DNA from: Desulfopila_A sp964446655
Lineage (GTDB): Bacteria > Desulfobacterota > Desulfobulbia > Desulfobulbales > Desulfocapsaceae
Direction of reading: 5' to 3'
Assembly: GCA_964446655.1 (NCBI GenBank)
Contig: CAYUPL010000011.1
Location: forward strand, 1-64,000
DNA length: 64,000 bases
In this document: positions 26,926 to 35,750 of the stretch, piece after piece
Layout of the letters: the number at the start of each line of letters is the position of its first letter
Position numbering within the stretch: the stretch's first letter is position 1
The notes under the pieces: generated by a model
The model's database searches: none
What the model was told of the DNA's origin: nothing
The model's input: the letters and a program-made list of their open reading frames with translations, nothing else
Position numbers and translations under genes: made by a program

Positions 26926-27090
26926 TTATTTTTTTGAACCTTTGCCTGAAGAGCAGCAACCGGAGCAATCTCCACTACAGTCGACTGTTCCGTCGGCTTT
27001 GCCGGCATTTTTAAAAAGCTTGTAAAATCGCCTCCCAACGGTGAGGAGGCATAGTGCAATAATTACAATAACGATAACGTTTTCCCACAT
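26926..27090 (-). CDS. FeoB-associated Cys-rich membrane protein
   Basis: A 54-residue protein with a single N-terminal membrane helix (about residues 4-18) and a C-terminal cluster of cysteines (CSGDCSGCCSSG). This matches the small FeoB-associated Cys-rich membrane proteins found in feo operons of Bacteroidetes, Firmicutes and deltaproteobacteria, and recalls the C-terminal Cys tail fused to FeoB in E. coli-like species (FeoC-type region). It probably handles Fe(II) at the cytoplasmic face. The ATG starts in MWENVIVIVI. The gene is short enough to be missed by routine gene calling. Its stop overlaps a possible FeoA ATG. Confidence 0.8.
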   Translation of the reverse strand: MWENVIVIVIIALCLLTVGRRFYKLFKNAGKADGTVDCSGDCSGCCSSGKGSKK

Positions 27091-27142
27091 ATTCGTCACC
27101 TTGTATAAACTTAGTTCAAGCTAAAAAATAACATAAAAAATA

Positions 27143-27168
27143 TCCCGGTATATCCATAGACACCGGGA
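27143..27168 (-). terminator. terminator or attenuator inside the feo operon
   Basis: Read on the - strand, a 7-bp perfect stem (TCCCGGT at 27168-27162 with ACCGGGA at 27149-27143), a 12-base loop and a T-rich tail (TATTTTTTATG) lie between the 7-Cys FeoA gene and the tiny Cys-rich gene. It would reduce expression of feoA-feoB relative to the first gene. No anti-terminator fold was obvious. Confidence 0.6.
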
Positions 27169-27174
27169 GGAGTA

Positions 27175-27483
27175 TTATAACGATTCGACTAAAATATTAT
27201 CGATGGTTTCGGCATCAAGGCTGACGGTACCATTTCCGACACGTAAAACGCACTGCGAACCATTATGGGCGCAGAGCAGTTGCACCTCTTCACCAGGATA
27301 GACACCCATAGATGCCATACGGGCACACAATTTCCGGTCACCGGTGATTTTGCAGATTTTCTTTCTGCCGGCCGAACAATTTTGCGAAAGAGGTGAGATT
27401 GCCCGACAATTTTTTCTCTTTTCCCCAAAAAAATTGAAAGGCTCAATCAGACAGCGCGGTTTATCTTTCCATATTCTCTTCAT
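27175..27483 (-). CDS. FeoA-like protein with Cys-rich N-terminal extension
   Basis: A 102-residue protein whose C-terminal half is FeoA/SH3-like (KLCARMASMGVYPGEEVQLLC and DAETIDNILV). The N-terminal 45 residues are an unusual basic segment. Seven cysteines (11, 26, 36, 44, 53, 71 and 78) are spread through the chain, far more than a normal FeoA. GGAGG lies 6 bases before the ATG at 27483; an upstream in-frame ATG would add 16 residues and lacks such a site. As the first gene of the feo operon it may sense or carry iron (inference). Confidence 0.8.
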   Translation of the reverse strand: MKRIWKDKPRCLIEPFNFFGEKRKNCRAISPLSQNCSAGRKKICKITGDRKLCARMASMGVYPGEEVQLLCAHNGSQCVLRVGNGTVSLDAETIDNILVESL

Positions 27484-27515
27484 TGTATCCTCCTTCGTAG
27501 TACCGTTACAGTATT

Positions 27516-27544
27516 TAGGTACTCCAAACAATACTACAAGTCAA
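27516..27544 (-). promoter_or_regulatory. candidate promoter and operator of the feo operon
   Basis: On the - strand, TTGACT (27544-27539) and a weak -10 TACCTA (27521-27516) are 17 bases apart. The same stretch carries small inverted repeats: AGTA...TACT around the -10, and GTAGTA...TACTAC spanning about 41 bases. No classic Fur box is visible. An iron-responsive repressor would be expected here. Confidence 0.3.
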
Positions 27545-27699
27545 CAAAAAAATAAACTGTAAGTCAAAACATTAGGAGGAGCTAATATTGATTACCGGCA
27601 AAAGAGATGTACTCCCGGCAAAGCGGGAGGGAAGGGTCCTTTTTTTGCGGCTCCAAATCAGCAGCGTCACACCGCTTTTCCTTGGGTGGATGAAGTTTT

Positions 27700-29388
27700 T
27701 TACTGCTGTGCCTTGGCCCAGGAGTCGCGCAATGTGACGATACGGTTGAAGACGGGATGGCCGGGCCTGGAATCTTGCGTGTCTATGCAGAAATAGCCTT
27801 GCCGTTCGAATTGAAAACGTTCTCCGGGCTCCTGGGCCGCCAGGCCCGGTTCTACCCTGCAGTTTTCCAGACTGACGACGGAATCGGGATTGAGGTGGCT
27901 GAGAAAACCGGTTTCCTTGTCGCCATCAGGATTTTCCACCCCGAAAAGCCTGTCGTAAAGCCGTACCTTGCAGGTTATGCTGTGAGGCGCCGAGACCCAA
28001 TGGATCGTTCCCTTGACTTTTCTGCCGTCGGCCGAAGAGCCTCCCTTGGTTTCCGGGTCATAGGTGCAATGTATTTCCAGTACCTCTCCGGTCTTCTCGT
28101 CTTTGACCATAGAGACAAAGGTAATGTAGTATGCGTAGCGTAGCCGGACTTCGCGGCCGGGACCGAGGCGGAAATACTTCCGTGGAGGATCTTCCATAAA
28201 ATCAGAACGTTCAATATAGATTTCCCGGGAGAAGGGCAGGGTCCGTCGGCCCATTTCCGGTTTTTGAGGATGGTTTTTGGCTTCCACTTCCTCAACTGAG
28301 TCCTCCGGGTAGTTGTCGATAATCACCTTTAACGGGTCGAGGATACCCATTACCCGTGGTGCGATTTCGTTGAGGTCCTCCCGGATAGCGTTTTCCAGCA
28401 CACCCATGTCTATCCAGCTTTCCTTTTTGCCGATACCGATGGTGTTGCAGAATGATCGGATTGATGCAGGAGTGTAGCCCCGGCGCCGTAAGCCGGAGAT
28501 GGTCAGCATTCTCGGATCGTCCCAGCCGCCGACGTACTTGCCCTCCACAAGCTGGAGGAGTTTGCGTTTGCTCATGACGGTATAGCTCAGGTTCAACCGG
28601 GCAAATTCTATCTGGCGAGGATGGCAGTCTGTTTCCAGTGTGTCGAGGACCCAGTCGTAGAGTGGACGGTGGTCTTCAAATTCCAGGGTGCAGAGCGAAT
28701 GGGTGATCCTTTCCAGGGCGTCGGAGAGGCAGTGGGTGTAGTCATACATCGGATAGATGCGCCAGGTATCCCCGGTGCGATGATGCGCCAACTTCATTAT
28801 GCGATAAATTACCGGGTCGCGCATATTGAGATTGGGAGAGGCCATGTCGATTCTTGCTCTGAGAACATGACTTCCCTCGGCGAAGTCTCCGTCTTTCATC
28901 TTTTCAAACAGAAGAAGATTTTCTTCGACAGTGCGTTCCCGGTAAGGGCTGTTGCGCCCGGGTTCTTTGAGAGTGCCCCGATACGCTCTGATTTCCTCAC
29001 CGGACAACTGACAGACATATGCTTTGCCTTTTTTGATCAGTTCCACGGCAAAGAGATAGAGGTCGTTAAAATAGTCAGAGGCAAAAAAGAGATTTTCACC
29101 CCAGTCAAATCCGAGCCAGGCGACATCTTTTTTGATGGATTCAACGTAGGTGTCTTCTTCTTTGCTAGGATTGGTATCATCAAAACGGAGGTGGCAGGGG
29201 CTGTTGTTTTCTTCGGCGATGCCGAAGTTGAGACAAATGGATTTGGCATGGCCGATATGAAGAAAACCGTTGGGTTCCGGTGGAAATCTGGTAACAGGCT
29301 GCTCGTGCTTGCCGCTTTTAAGGTCCTGATCGATGATCTGCCGGATAAAATCTAACGGTTTGTCCTTTGGTGTATCAATATTTTCCAT
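27700..29388 (-). CDS. glnS: glutaminyl-tRNA synthetase
   Basis: A class I synthetase attaching glutamine directly to tRNA-Gln. The 562-residue length equals that of E. coli GlnRS. The HIGH signature is HIGH at 44-47 (PNGFLHIGHAKS) and the KMSKS equivalent is MSKRK before LLQLVEGKYV. The two C-terminal anticodon-binding beta barrels are present. GlnRS in deltaproteobacteria is known to derive by transfer from a eukaryotic lineage. It follows gltX by 41 bases on the same strand. A direct pathway does not exclude GatCAB for asparagine. Confidence 0.96.
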   Translation of the reverse strand: MENIDTPKDKPLDFIRQIIDQDLKSGKHEQPVTRFPPEPNGFLHIGHAKSICLNFGIAEENNSPCHLRFDDTNPSKEEDTYVESIKKDVAWLGFDWGENLFFASDYFNDLYLFAVELIKKGKAYVCQLSGEEIRAYRGTLKEPGRNSPYRERTVEENLLLFEKMKDGDFAEGSHVLRARIDMASPNLNMRDPVIYRIMKLAHHRTGDTWRIYPMYDYTHCLSDALERITHSLCTLEFEDHRPLYDWVLDTLETDCHPRQIEFARLNLSYTVMSKRKLLQLVEGKYVGGWDDPRMLTISGLRRRGYTPASIRSFCNTIGIGKKESWIDMGVLENAIREDLNEIAPRVMGILDPLKVIIDNYPEDSVEEVEAKNHPQKPEMGRRTLPFSREIYIERSDFMEDPPRKYFRLGPGREVRLRYAYYITFVSMVKDEKTGEVLEIHCTYDPETKGGSSADGRKVKGTIHWVSAPHSITCKVRLYDRLFGVENPDGDKETGFLSHLNPDSVVSLENCRVEPGLAAQEPGERFQFERQGYFCIDTQDSRPGHPVFNRIVTLRDSWAKAQQ

Positions 29389-29429
29389 AATATTCTCAAT
29401 AGCGTGTTGATAGCAAATGTGTAGAATGT

Positions 29430-30923
29430 TTACTGACCGGACTGTTCTTTGAATAAATCTCCAGCAGACTGCAAGCGCTGCACTACTTTTTCTTTTCCCA
29501 GGGCCATGACGATATCGAACAGGGATGGCCCGGCCAACTGTCCGGTTAGTACCGTTCGCATGCCATTGATAATAATACCGGGTTTGATTTCCAGTTCATC
29601 GGCCATGTCCCGCGCAATGCGTTCCGTCTCTTCCAGGGTGAAGGGTTCCAGCTCGTCATAGCGCTTCGCAAGCCGGGGCAGCCACTGTGCCAGGTCCGGA
29701 TTGTTGAGAAGGTTTTTGCGTCGCGATTTGTCACAGATGGGGTAGTTATCGGCAAAATAGGCCCTGCCCACAGCGGCAAAATCATTCAGGGTATGGAAAC
29801 GTGGCCGGATGAGATCGAGGGTATTGAGAAACCATTCCTTCCTGGTTGTGTCATAGTCCTCCTGCCATAAACCTTCCTTTTTGAACTCTTCCTTGACGTA
29901 TTCCCCTATCAGGGCGATATCCATGGTGCGGAGATAGTGTTCGTTAATGGCAATAGCTTTGGGATCCGTAAAGAATTTGGGATCGTTTTTGCGGTAATTG
30001 AAAATAGAGTGCGACTTGTTGATTCTCTCCAGAGTGAACCTTTCTATCAATTCTTCTCTGGAAAAAATCTCTTGATCATCTCCGGGAGCCCAGCCGAGCA
30101 GGACGAGATAGTTGTTCAAGGCCCAGGGCAGAAAGCCATGTTCTTTATAGAACTGCACGGCCACCACTTCACCATGGCTTCTTTTGGAGATCTTTGCCCT
30201 TTTGGTGTCCATGGTCAGGGGCATATGCGCAAAAACCGGCAGTGGCGCCTCCAGCGCTTCATAGAGCAGAACCTGTTTAATGGTATTAGTCATGTGATCC
30301 TGCCCTCTGATGACATGCGTTATGCGGTCCCGGATATCATCAACAACATTACAGAGGAGATAGAGCGGTTTGCCGTTGGAGCGCACGATAACAAAATCAT
30401 CAATCTCTTTATAGTTACACTCTATTTTCCCCAATACTTTGTCGTCATAGCTGAGAGAACCAGGGCGCTCCGGTACTTTAAAGCGGATGACAAAGGGGAG
30501 GCCTTCTTTTTCTTTCTCAAGAACCTCATTTTCACTCAGATGGCGACAGGTGCCGTCATAGCCGAGGCTGGTTTTGGCACCGAGTGCGGCTTCTCTTTTC
30601 CCGTCCAGCTCCTCTTTGGTGCAGAAACATTTATAGGCCCTGTCGTTCTCGAGAAGGCGAGCAGCCGCTTTTTCATGATCAGCGCTGAATTCCGTTTGGA
30701 AATAAGGACCTTCGTCCCAGTCTATGCCAAGCCAGGTCAGGCCTTCAATGATTCCAGTGATTGAATCCGCAGTGGAGCGTTCGGTATCGGTATCTTCGAT
30801 GCGAAGAATTAGTTTTCCCCCGGTTTTTTTGGCGTAGAGCCAGTTGTACAGTGCTGTTCTGGCTCCTCCTATATGAAGATAGCCTGTTGGGCTGGGCGGA
30901 AAGCGTAATCTGGTTTCATTCAT
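29430..30923 (-). CDS. gltX: glutamyl-tRNA synthetase
   Basis: A class Ib synthetase charging tRNA-Glu. The start ATG at 30923 has AGGAGCAGC 4-6 bases ahead; a longer in-frame start is unsupported. It is 497 residues. HIGH-type motif HIGG (17-20) and KISKR ahead of SHGEV are present, with the C-terminal all-helical anticodon-binding domain. The gene is upstream of glnS (41-base gap), so both synthetases for the Glu/Gln pair share a transcript. Since GlnRS is present, this enzyme should be the discriminating kind, specific for tRNA-Glu (inference). Confidence 0.95.
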   Translation of the reverse strand: MNETRLRFPPSPTGYLHIGGARTALYNWLYAKKTGGKLILRIEDTDTERSTADSITGIIEGLTWLGIDWDEGPYFQTEFSADHEKAAARLLENDRAYKCFCTKEELDGKREAALGAKTSLGYDGTCRHLSENEVLEKEKEGLPFVIRFKVPERPGSLSYDDKVLGKIECNYKEIDDFVIVRSNGKPLYLLCNVVDDIRDRITHVIRGQDHMTNTIKQVLLYEALEAPLPVFAHMPLTMDTKRAKISKRSHGEVVAVQFYKEHGFLPWALNNYLVLLGWAPGDDQEIFSREELIERFTLERINKSHSIFNYRKNDPKFFTDPKAIAINEHYLRTMDIALIGEYVKEEFKKEGLWQEDYDTTRKEWFLNTLDLIRPRFHTLNDFAAVGRAYFADNYPICDKSRRKNLLNNPDLAQWLPRLAKRYDELEPFTLEETERIARDMADELEIKPGIIINGMRTVLTGQLAGPSLFDIVMALGKEKVVQRLQSAGDLFKEQSGQ

Positions 30924-31499
30924 TGCTGCTCCTTTAATCTTGTTGCGCACGTTTCTGCAGTGAAGGTGCAACAGAATATTGTAACACTATCGTTGCTAAT
31001 AAAAAAAGGGGTTTTCGAAATGCGCAGTTTTTTGCGGAATCGGTGACATTGATAGTGAGGAAGCTCCCTAAACTTCGGCTTGAGGGAGTAGAGCTGTTCG
31101 TGTCTAAAAATCTTTTATATATCTTTTTCTGCAGACAACTTCAACAGGTATGTCGCTGAACCTTGAAATATTTTCATCATCAGCCACTAAAAAAGGTTGA
31201 GAAACAACCTTTTGAGAATCACGATCTTGCAGAGAAAAGGCGCAAACCGGAGGACGGACGGCACAAATCATTTTTCTCTCAAGGACGGGCAGGTGCATAT
31301 TGAAGAAGGTCAGGTATTTTTGTTGTTCTCCATGGGGATTAGCGTTATATTCGATCGTTTCATAAATGATGAATTCGTAAAAACCGCATTTCCATCGATA
31401 GAGAGTGAGAGGGATTTGCGGCAGTGACGCTTGGTAATGGAACAAAGCATCCGGAGAAAACGCGGCGGGTGCCTATGGTAACGCATTTAAGGAGCAGAG
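30924..31499. other. 576-base region without a confident gene
   Basis: Two overlapping open frames on opposite strands (31104-31445 on the - strand, 31197-31427 on the + strand) could code, but neither has a recognisable domain or a good ribosome site. A hairpin with CTCCCT...AGGGAG arms at about 31065-31088 stands alone without a T-run. The region should hold promoters for gltX (leftward; a TACAAT-like -10 near 30978) and serA (rightward). A degraded gene or small RNA is possible but not shown. Confidence 0.4.
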
Positions 31500-33095
31500 A
31501 TGAAGGTACTAATTAGTGACAGCTTGGCCCCGGTCGGAGCGGAAATTCTGGAAAAAGCAGGAATTGAAGTCGATGTCAATACCGGTCTGGCACCGGAAGA
31601 ATTGAAGAAAATTATAGGTCGGTATGATGGCCTTATCATCAGAAGTACTACCAAGGTCACCGTTGATATCCTTGAGGCGGCCACTAAATTGAAGGTTGTC
31701 GGCCGTGCCGGTATAGGTCTGGATAATGTTGATATCCCCGCTGCCAGCCAGAAAGGCATTGTCGTGATGAACGCTCCTGACGGTAATGCTATCACTACCG
31801 CGGAACATGCCATTTCCATGATGATGTCGTTGTCACGTAATATTCCTCAGGCTACTGCTTCCATGAAGGCCGGTAAATGGGAAAAGAAAAAGTTTATGGG
31901 GCGGGAAGTTACCGGCAAGACATTGGGAATTGTCGGGATCGGCCGTATCGGTGGAATCGCCGCTGCCCGGGCGCAGGGATTGAAGATGAAGACTATTGCC
32001 TATGATCCCCATATGCCGAAAGAGACCGCCGAAAAAATTGGTGTTGAGCTTGTCGGCCTGGAAGAACTGGCCCGGCGTTCGGATTATATCACCGTTCATG
32101 TGCCCATGACCAAAGAAACAAAAGGACTTCTTGCCACGGAGTTTTTTCAGAGCATGAAAAATGACGCCATGTTTATTGATTGCGCCCGTGGTGGAGTCTG
32201 TGATGAAGATGCCCTGTACAAAGCTCTGAGTGAAGGGTGGATAGGCGGTGCCGCTCTCGATGTTTTTGCCGTGGAACCCACTACTCTGAAAAACTGTCCT
32301 TTACTGGGGCTCGATAATTTTATCTGTACCCCTCATCTGGGGGCATCAACCAGTGAGGCCCAGGAAAATGTTGCCGTTATTATTGCCGAGCAGATTGCTG
32401 ATTATCTCAACAAGGGTTCGGTTACCAATGCCGTTAATGTGCCTTCCGTCAGTGACGATGTTCTCACTCAGGTGGGTCCGTATATTACCTTAGGCGAGAT
32501 GCTCGGTTCTTTCCAGATGCAGATAGCCAAGGGGGGTGTTGAGGAGGTATGTATCGAATATAGCGGTGAGTTGGCCGAGCTCAATACCAGCCCCATCACA
32601 ATTGCCTTTTTGAAAGGACTGTTTACGCCCATACTGAAAGATGCGGTTAATTATGTCAATGCACCCATTATTGCCAAAGACCGGGGGATTAAGGTCGTTG
32701 AGTCGAAATCAGAGCGTTCCGATGACTTCATCAATGTCCTCTCGACCAGGGTGAGAACCAGTGAGGGGGAAAATGTTCTGGTCGGCACAGTCTTTGGAAA
32801 GAATGAGCCACGACTGGTCCGTATCAACACCTTCCGCCTGGAAGCGCTGCCGGCAGGACCTATGTTGCTCGTCTATAATAAGGATGTCCCCGGGGTTATC
32901 GGTTCTTTAGGCACCACGATCGGCAAGGGTGGCGTCAATATATCCAGAATGACCGTCGGCAGAGAAGAGGCCAGCCGCCAGAATATTATTGTGCTTTCGA
33001 CGGATACCCTTATTCCGAAAGAGCTGCAGGAGAAAGTCTGTGGTCTTGATAATATTACCGATGCCGTGGTACTGGAGCTTGCCGAATATAATTGA
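31500..33095 (+). CDS. serA: D-3-phosphoglycerate dehydrogenase
   Basis: The first enzyme of serine synthesis, NAD-dependent oxidation of 3-phosphoglycerate. The 531-residue long form has an N-terminal 2-hydroxyacid dehydrogenase unit with the Rossmann motif GIGRIG (146-151), an allosteric substrate-binding domain (about 320-450) and a C-terminal ACT domain (about 455-531) that should bind serine. Arg and His of the catalytic relay lie in RGGVCDEDAL and TPHLGAST. The ribosome site AAGGAG is 6 bases before the ATG. Serine feedback inhibition is expected from the ACT domain. Confidence 0.96.
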   Translation: MKVLISDSLAPVGAEILEKAGIEVDVNTGLAPEELKKIIGRYDGLIIRSTTKVTVDILEAATKLKVVGRAGIGLDNVDIPAASQKGIVVMNAPDGNAITTAEHAISMMMSLSRNIPQATASMKAGKWEKKKFMGREVTGKTLGIVGIGRIGGIAAARAQGLKMKTIAYDPHMPKETAEKIGVELVGLEELARRSDYITVHVPMTKETKGLLATEFFQSMKNDAMFIDCARGGVCDEDALYKALSEGWIGGAALDVFAVEPTTLKNCPLLGLDNFICTPHLGASTSEAQENVAVIIAEQIADYLNKGSVTNAVNVPSVSDDVLTQVGPYITLGEMLGSFQMQIAKGGVEEVCIEYSGELAELNTSPITIAFLKGLFTPILKDAVNYVNAPIIAKDRGIKVVESKSERSDDFINVLSTRVRTSEGENVLVGTVFGKNEPRLVRINTFRLEALPAGPMLLVYNKDVPGVIGSLGTTIGKGGVNISRMTVGREEASRQNIIVLSTDTLIPKELQEKVCGLDNITDAVVLELAEYN

Positions 33096-33129
33096 GTGTG
33101 GAAAAGGTGTTTAACCGCCGGATCGCCAT

Positions 33130-33157
33130 TTGACAACAGGGCCTGAGAGCTTATTTT
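33130..33157 (+). promoter_or_regulatory. candidate sigma-70 promoter between serA and the DUF1844 gene
   Basis: TTGACA (33130-33135) is followed after 16 bases by TATTTT (33152-33157). The site would give a leader of about 200 bases to the DUF1844/ispE transcript. Consensus match only. Confidence 0.35.
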
Positions 33158-33366
33158 TCCCGGAGGTGGTCTCATAATATGGTGGTGACTTTTTCCGTCT
33201 TGAGGCGTTTTATATCCATCCTGCAGGAAAGATCGGAACGCCGGCAGCCGGAGGTATGGCCGCTTGCCGGTTGACTGTCATTGTGATACCGCGTCGGGGA
33301 GTTGGAGGGGAAATGCAACTGCCGGGGAAGCGACAGCAAACGAAGAGGAATCAGAGGGAGAGAAGA

Positions 33367-33687
33367 ATGGTAGATGAGAAAAAGGATAATTGTGCGTGTG
33401 AAGAGGGTAAAGTGCCGGATAAACAGGGACGCTGTGTTATGCCCGAAGTTACTTTTTCGGCCTTCGTGATGTCACTGAATACTTCAGTATTATATCACCT
33501 CGGGGCAATAGGAGACCCGGTCACAGGTGAAAAAACCATAGATCTTGATCTGGCCAGACACGGTATTGATACACTTACGCTTATCCAGGAGAAAACCAAA
33601 GGCAACATCTCCCGGGATGAAGAAGAGATGCTGAAGAACATTCTGTATGATTTGAAAATTCGATTTGTGCAAACAGCTAAAAAGTAA
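33367..33687 (+). CDS. DUF1844 family protein
   Basis: A 106-residue protein of the uncharacterised DUF1844 family. The recognisable core is VTFSAFVMSLNTSVLYHLG...GDPVTGEK, then two helices (LARHGIDTLTLIQEKTKG and EEEMLKNILYDLKIRFV). The N-terminal 25 residues are charged and include CACEEGKVPDKQGRC, a possible metal or disulfide segment. AGGGAGAGAAGA lies just ahead of the ATG. The ispE gene starts near its end, so the two are co-transcribed. Function unknown. Confidence 0.78.
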   Translation: MVDEKKDNCACEEGKVPDKQGRCVMPEVTFSAFVMSLNTSVLYHLGAIGDPVTGEKTIDLDLARHGIDTLTLIQEKTKGNISRDEEEMLKNILYDLKIRFVQTAKK

Positions 33688-33730
33688 TGGCTCCGTTACG
33701 CAATCGGTCACAATCCTGCCACCTGATACA

Positions 33731-34603
33731 GTGAATAGCTTCGACCTGCAATTGTGGGCTCCAGCAAAAATAAATCTTATTCTCAGGGTCTTGTCGCGAA
33801 GAGAAGACGGTTATCATGAGCTCGAAACCTGGATGAAAAAGGTCGGGCTCTATGATGAGATTTGGCTGAAAATTACTGAGCGGCAAGGTATTGAGCTGCG
33901 TTGCTCAAGCTCTGCAATCCCGTCTGATAAAAGTAATCTGTTATGGCAGGCTGCCGCACTCTTTTTTAAAACCAGTTGTCGAGCCGCAGGCAAAGGAGTA
34001 TCGCTCTATCTGGAAAAAAATATTCCCATAGCCGCGGGTCTTGGCGGGGGAAGCAGTGATGCGGGCACTCTTCTGCGAGGTTTAAACCGACTCTTCGGCA
34101 ATGAGTTCGATGACGAAACGCTTATTAAGATGGCCCGATCTTTGGGTGCGGATGTGCCCTTTTTTGCCATAGAGGCCCAAAGTGTACTGGCAACAGGGGT
34201 AGGGGAAAAAATGATCCCGGTTGCTGCTCCCGCGGGCTATACCTACCTTTTAGTGAATCCGGGAATCGCAGTTTCGACTGCAGAGATTTTTGCAAAATTT
34301 GCATTGACAAGGATAGATAAAAATTCTACATTGACGGGTTCTCGAAAGTTGGATCCTGATGATCTGAAAGTGATTGACCTTGAGAATGACCTGGAAAGAG
34401 TGACCATTGAGCTGTTTCCGATCATAACGAAAATCAAGGATCAGTTGCGACTGTCAGGCGCTGATGGTGTGTTGATGTCCGGTAGTGGTCCTACGGTATT
34501 TGGTGTATTTTCCGGGACAGTTACGAGTCGGAAGCAAACTGTTACCGATGCGGCAATCGCACTGCGCCGAAAATTTGGAGACCAGGTTTATATAACGGAA
34601 TAG
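33731..34603 (+). CDS. ispE: 4-diphosphocytidyl-2-C-methyl-D-erythritol kinase
   Basis: A GHMP kinase of the MEP isoprenoid pathway. With the GTG at 33731 it is 290 residues. K13 in PAKINL and the phosphate loop GLGGGSSDA (103-111) are seen, as is GADVPFF and the late MSGSGPTVFG motif. An upstream GTG at 33665 would give 22 extra residues and overlap the DUF1844 gene; neither start has a strong ribosome site, so the start is uncertain. dxs and ispA of the same route are at 54-57 kb. tRNA-Gln follows within 6 bases. Confidence 0.9.
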   Translation: MNSFDLQLWAPAKINLILRVLSRREDGYHELETWMKKVGLYDEIWLKITERQGIELRCSSSAIPSDKSNLLWQAAALFFKTSCRAAGKGVSLYLEKNIPIAAGLGGGSSDAGTLLRGLNRLFGNEFDDETLIKMARSLGADVPFFAIEAQSVLATGVGEKMIPVAAPAGYTYLLVNPGIAVSTAEIFAKFALTRIDKNSTLTGSRKLDPDDLKVIDLENDLERVTIELFPIITKIKDQLRLSGADGVLMSGSGPTVFGVFSGTVTSRKQTVTDAAIALRRKFGDQVYITE

Positions 34604-34608
34604 AGGGT

Positions 34609-34684
34609 TGGGGTGTAGCCAAGTGGCTAAGGCATCGGGTTTTGATCCCGACATTCGTAGGTTCGAGTCCTACCACCCCAGCCA
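34609..34684 (+). tRNA. tRNA-Gln (anticodon UUG)
   Basis: A 76-base cloverleaf. The acceptor arm TGGGGTG pairs with CACCCCA, followed by G and an encoded CCA end. The anticodon stem TCGGG/CCCGA encloses the loop TTTTGAT with anticodon TTG. The T arm contains GGTTCGAGTCC. The gene lies between ispE and prs, a position common in Proteobacteria, and is the substrate of the GlnRS encoded at 27700. Confidence 0.97.
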
Positions 34685-34725
34685 TTTGATTTGGGAAAGC
34701 TCACTTTCAGAACTGCAAGGAAATC

Positions 34726-35664
34726 ATGGCCAATATAATAAAATTATTTTCCGGGAATGCCAATCGAGAGATGGCACATGAAATTGCAGGGCATCTGCAG
34801 TTGCCGCTTTCCAAGGCCGAAGTTAGAAAATTCAGTGATGGTGAGATTTTTGTCGAAATCGGCGAAAATGTACGTGGTACGGATGTTTTTATCGTGCAGC
34901 CGACCTGTACACCTGTAAATGACAACTTGATGGAGCTTGTCATTATGGTTGATGCACTGCGGCGTGCCTCAGCACGAAGAATCACCGCTGTTGTGCCTTA
35001 CTACGGGTATGCCAGGCAGGATAGAAAGGTTGCACCGCGGGTCCCTATCTCGGCCAAGGTAGTCGCTGAGATGTTTATGGTCGTTGGGGTACGCCGGGTA
35101 CTTTCCATGGATCTTCATGCAGGTCAGATTCAAGGGTTTTTTAATATCCCGGTTGACCATCTGTATGCCGCACCGGTACTGCTTCGCTATATTGCCGAAA
35201 AGTTTGATGATCTTATCATGGTCTCTCCCGATGCCGGTGGTGTGGAAAGAACACGTGCATTTGCCAAAAGATTGAACTGTGGACTGGCCATTATCGATAA
35301 ACGACGTGACCGCCCCAATGAGTGTGAAGCAATGCATGTAATTGGAGATGTTAAGGGGAAGACCGCAATTCTACTGGACGATATGGTGGATACTGCCGGT
35401 ACACTCTGTAATGGTGCCGAAACACTTGTTCGCGAAGGAGCTAAAGAGGTTCATGCCTGCTGCTCCCATCCCGTGTTGTCCGGCGCTGCCGTTGAGAAAA
35501 TCAGCAATTCCGTTATAAAAACCCTTGTTGTCACCAACTCGATACCTCTGCGGGATGAGGCGAAGGCATGTGAAAAGATAGTGGTTCTTTCGGTGTCTAA
35601 GCTGCTTGCCGAGGCAATTGATAGAATACACAATGAAGATTCCGTCAGCTCGCTGTTTGTGTAG
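34726..35664 (+). CDS. prs: ribose-phosphate pyrophosphokinase
   Basis: Makes PRPP from ribose 5-phosphate and ATP for nucleotides, histidine and tryptophan. The 312-residue class I enzyme has the RQDRK block (about 97-101), the catalytic H131 in SMDLHAGQIQGFF and the PRPP-binding loop DDMVDTAGT (about 218-226). AAGGAA precedes the ATG by about 4 bases. The tRNA-Gln gene is just upstream and rplY follows after 86 bases, a widely conserved order. Confidence 0.97.
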   Translation: MANIIKLFSGNANREMAHEIAGHLQLPLSKAEVRKFSDGEIFVEIGENVRGTDVFIVQPTCTPVNDNLMELVIMVDALRRASARRITAVVPYYGYARQDRKVAPRVPISAKVVAEMFMVVGVRRVLSMDLHAGQIQGFFNIPVDHLYAAPVLLRYIAEKFDDLIMVSPDAGGVERTRAFAKRLNCGLAIIDKRRDRPNECEAMHVIGDVKGKTAILLDDMVDTAGTLCNGAETLVREGAKEVHACCSHPVLSGAAVEKISNSVIKTLVVTNSIPLRDEAKACEKIVVLSVSKLLAEAIDRIHNEDSVSSLFV

Positions 35665-35750
35665 CCGGATCATATAAAGAGCAGACAATCATGTAAAAAC
35701 GCAGTGTTGCTGCTGAAGAGCGGCATTACATTGGGCGAAGGAGAAAGATA

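Noticed and set aside
27588..27737. A 49-codon frame with a TTG start and a good AGGAGGAG site on the + strand beside glnS
   Set aside because: The peptide is basic with no domain, overlaps the glnS 3' end on the other strand, and the site alone is weak evidence; a hairpin with a T-run also lies within it.
31065..31088. A hairpin with CTCCCT and AGGGAG arms as a terminator
   Set aside because: No T-run follows in either direction, so intrinsic termination is not supported.
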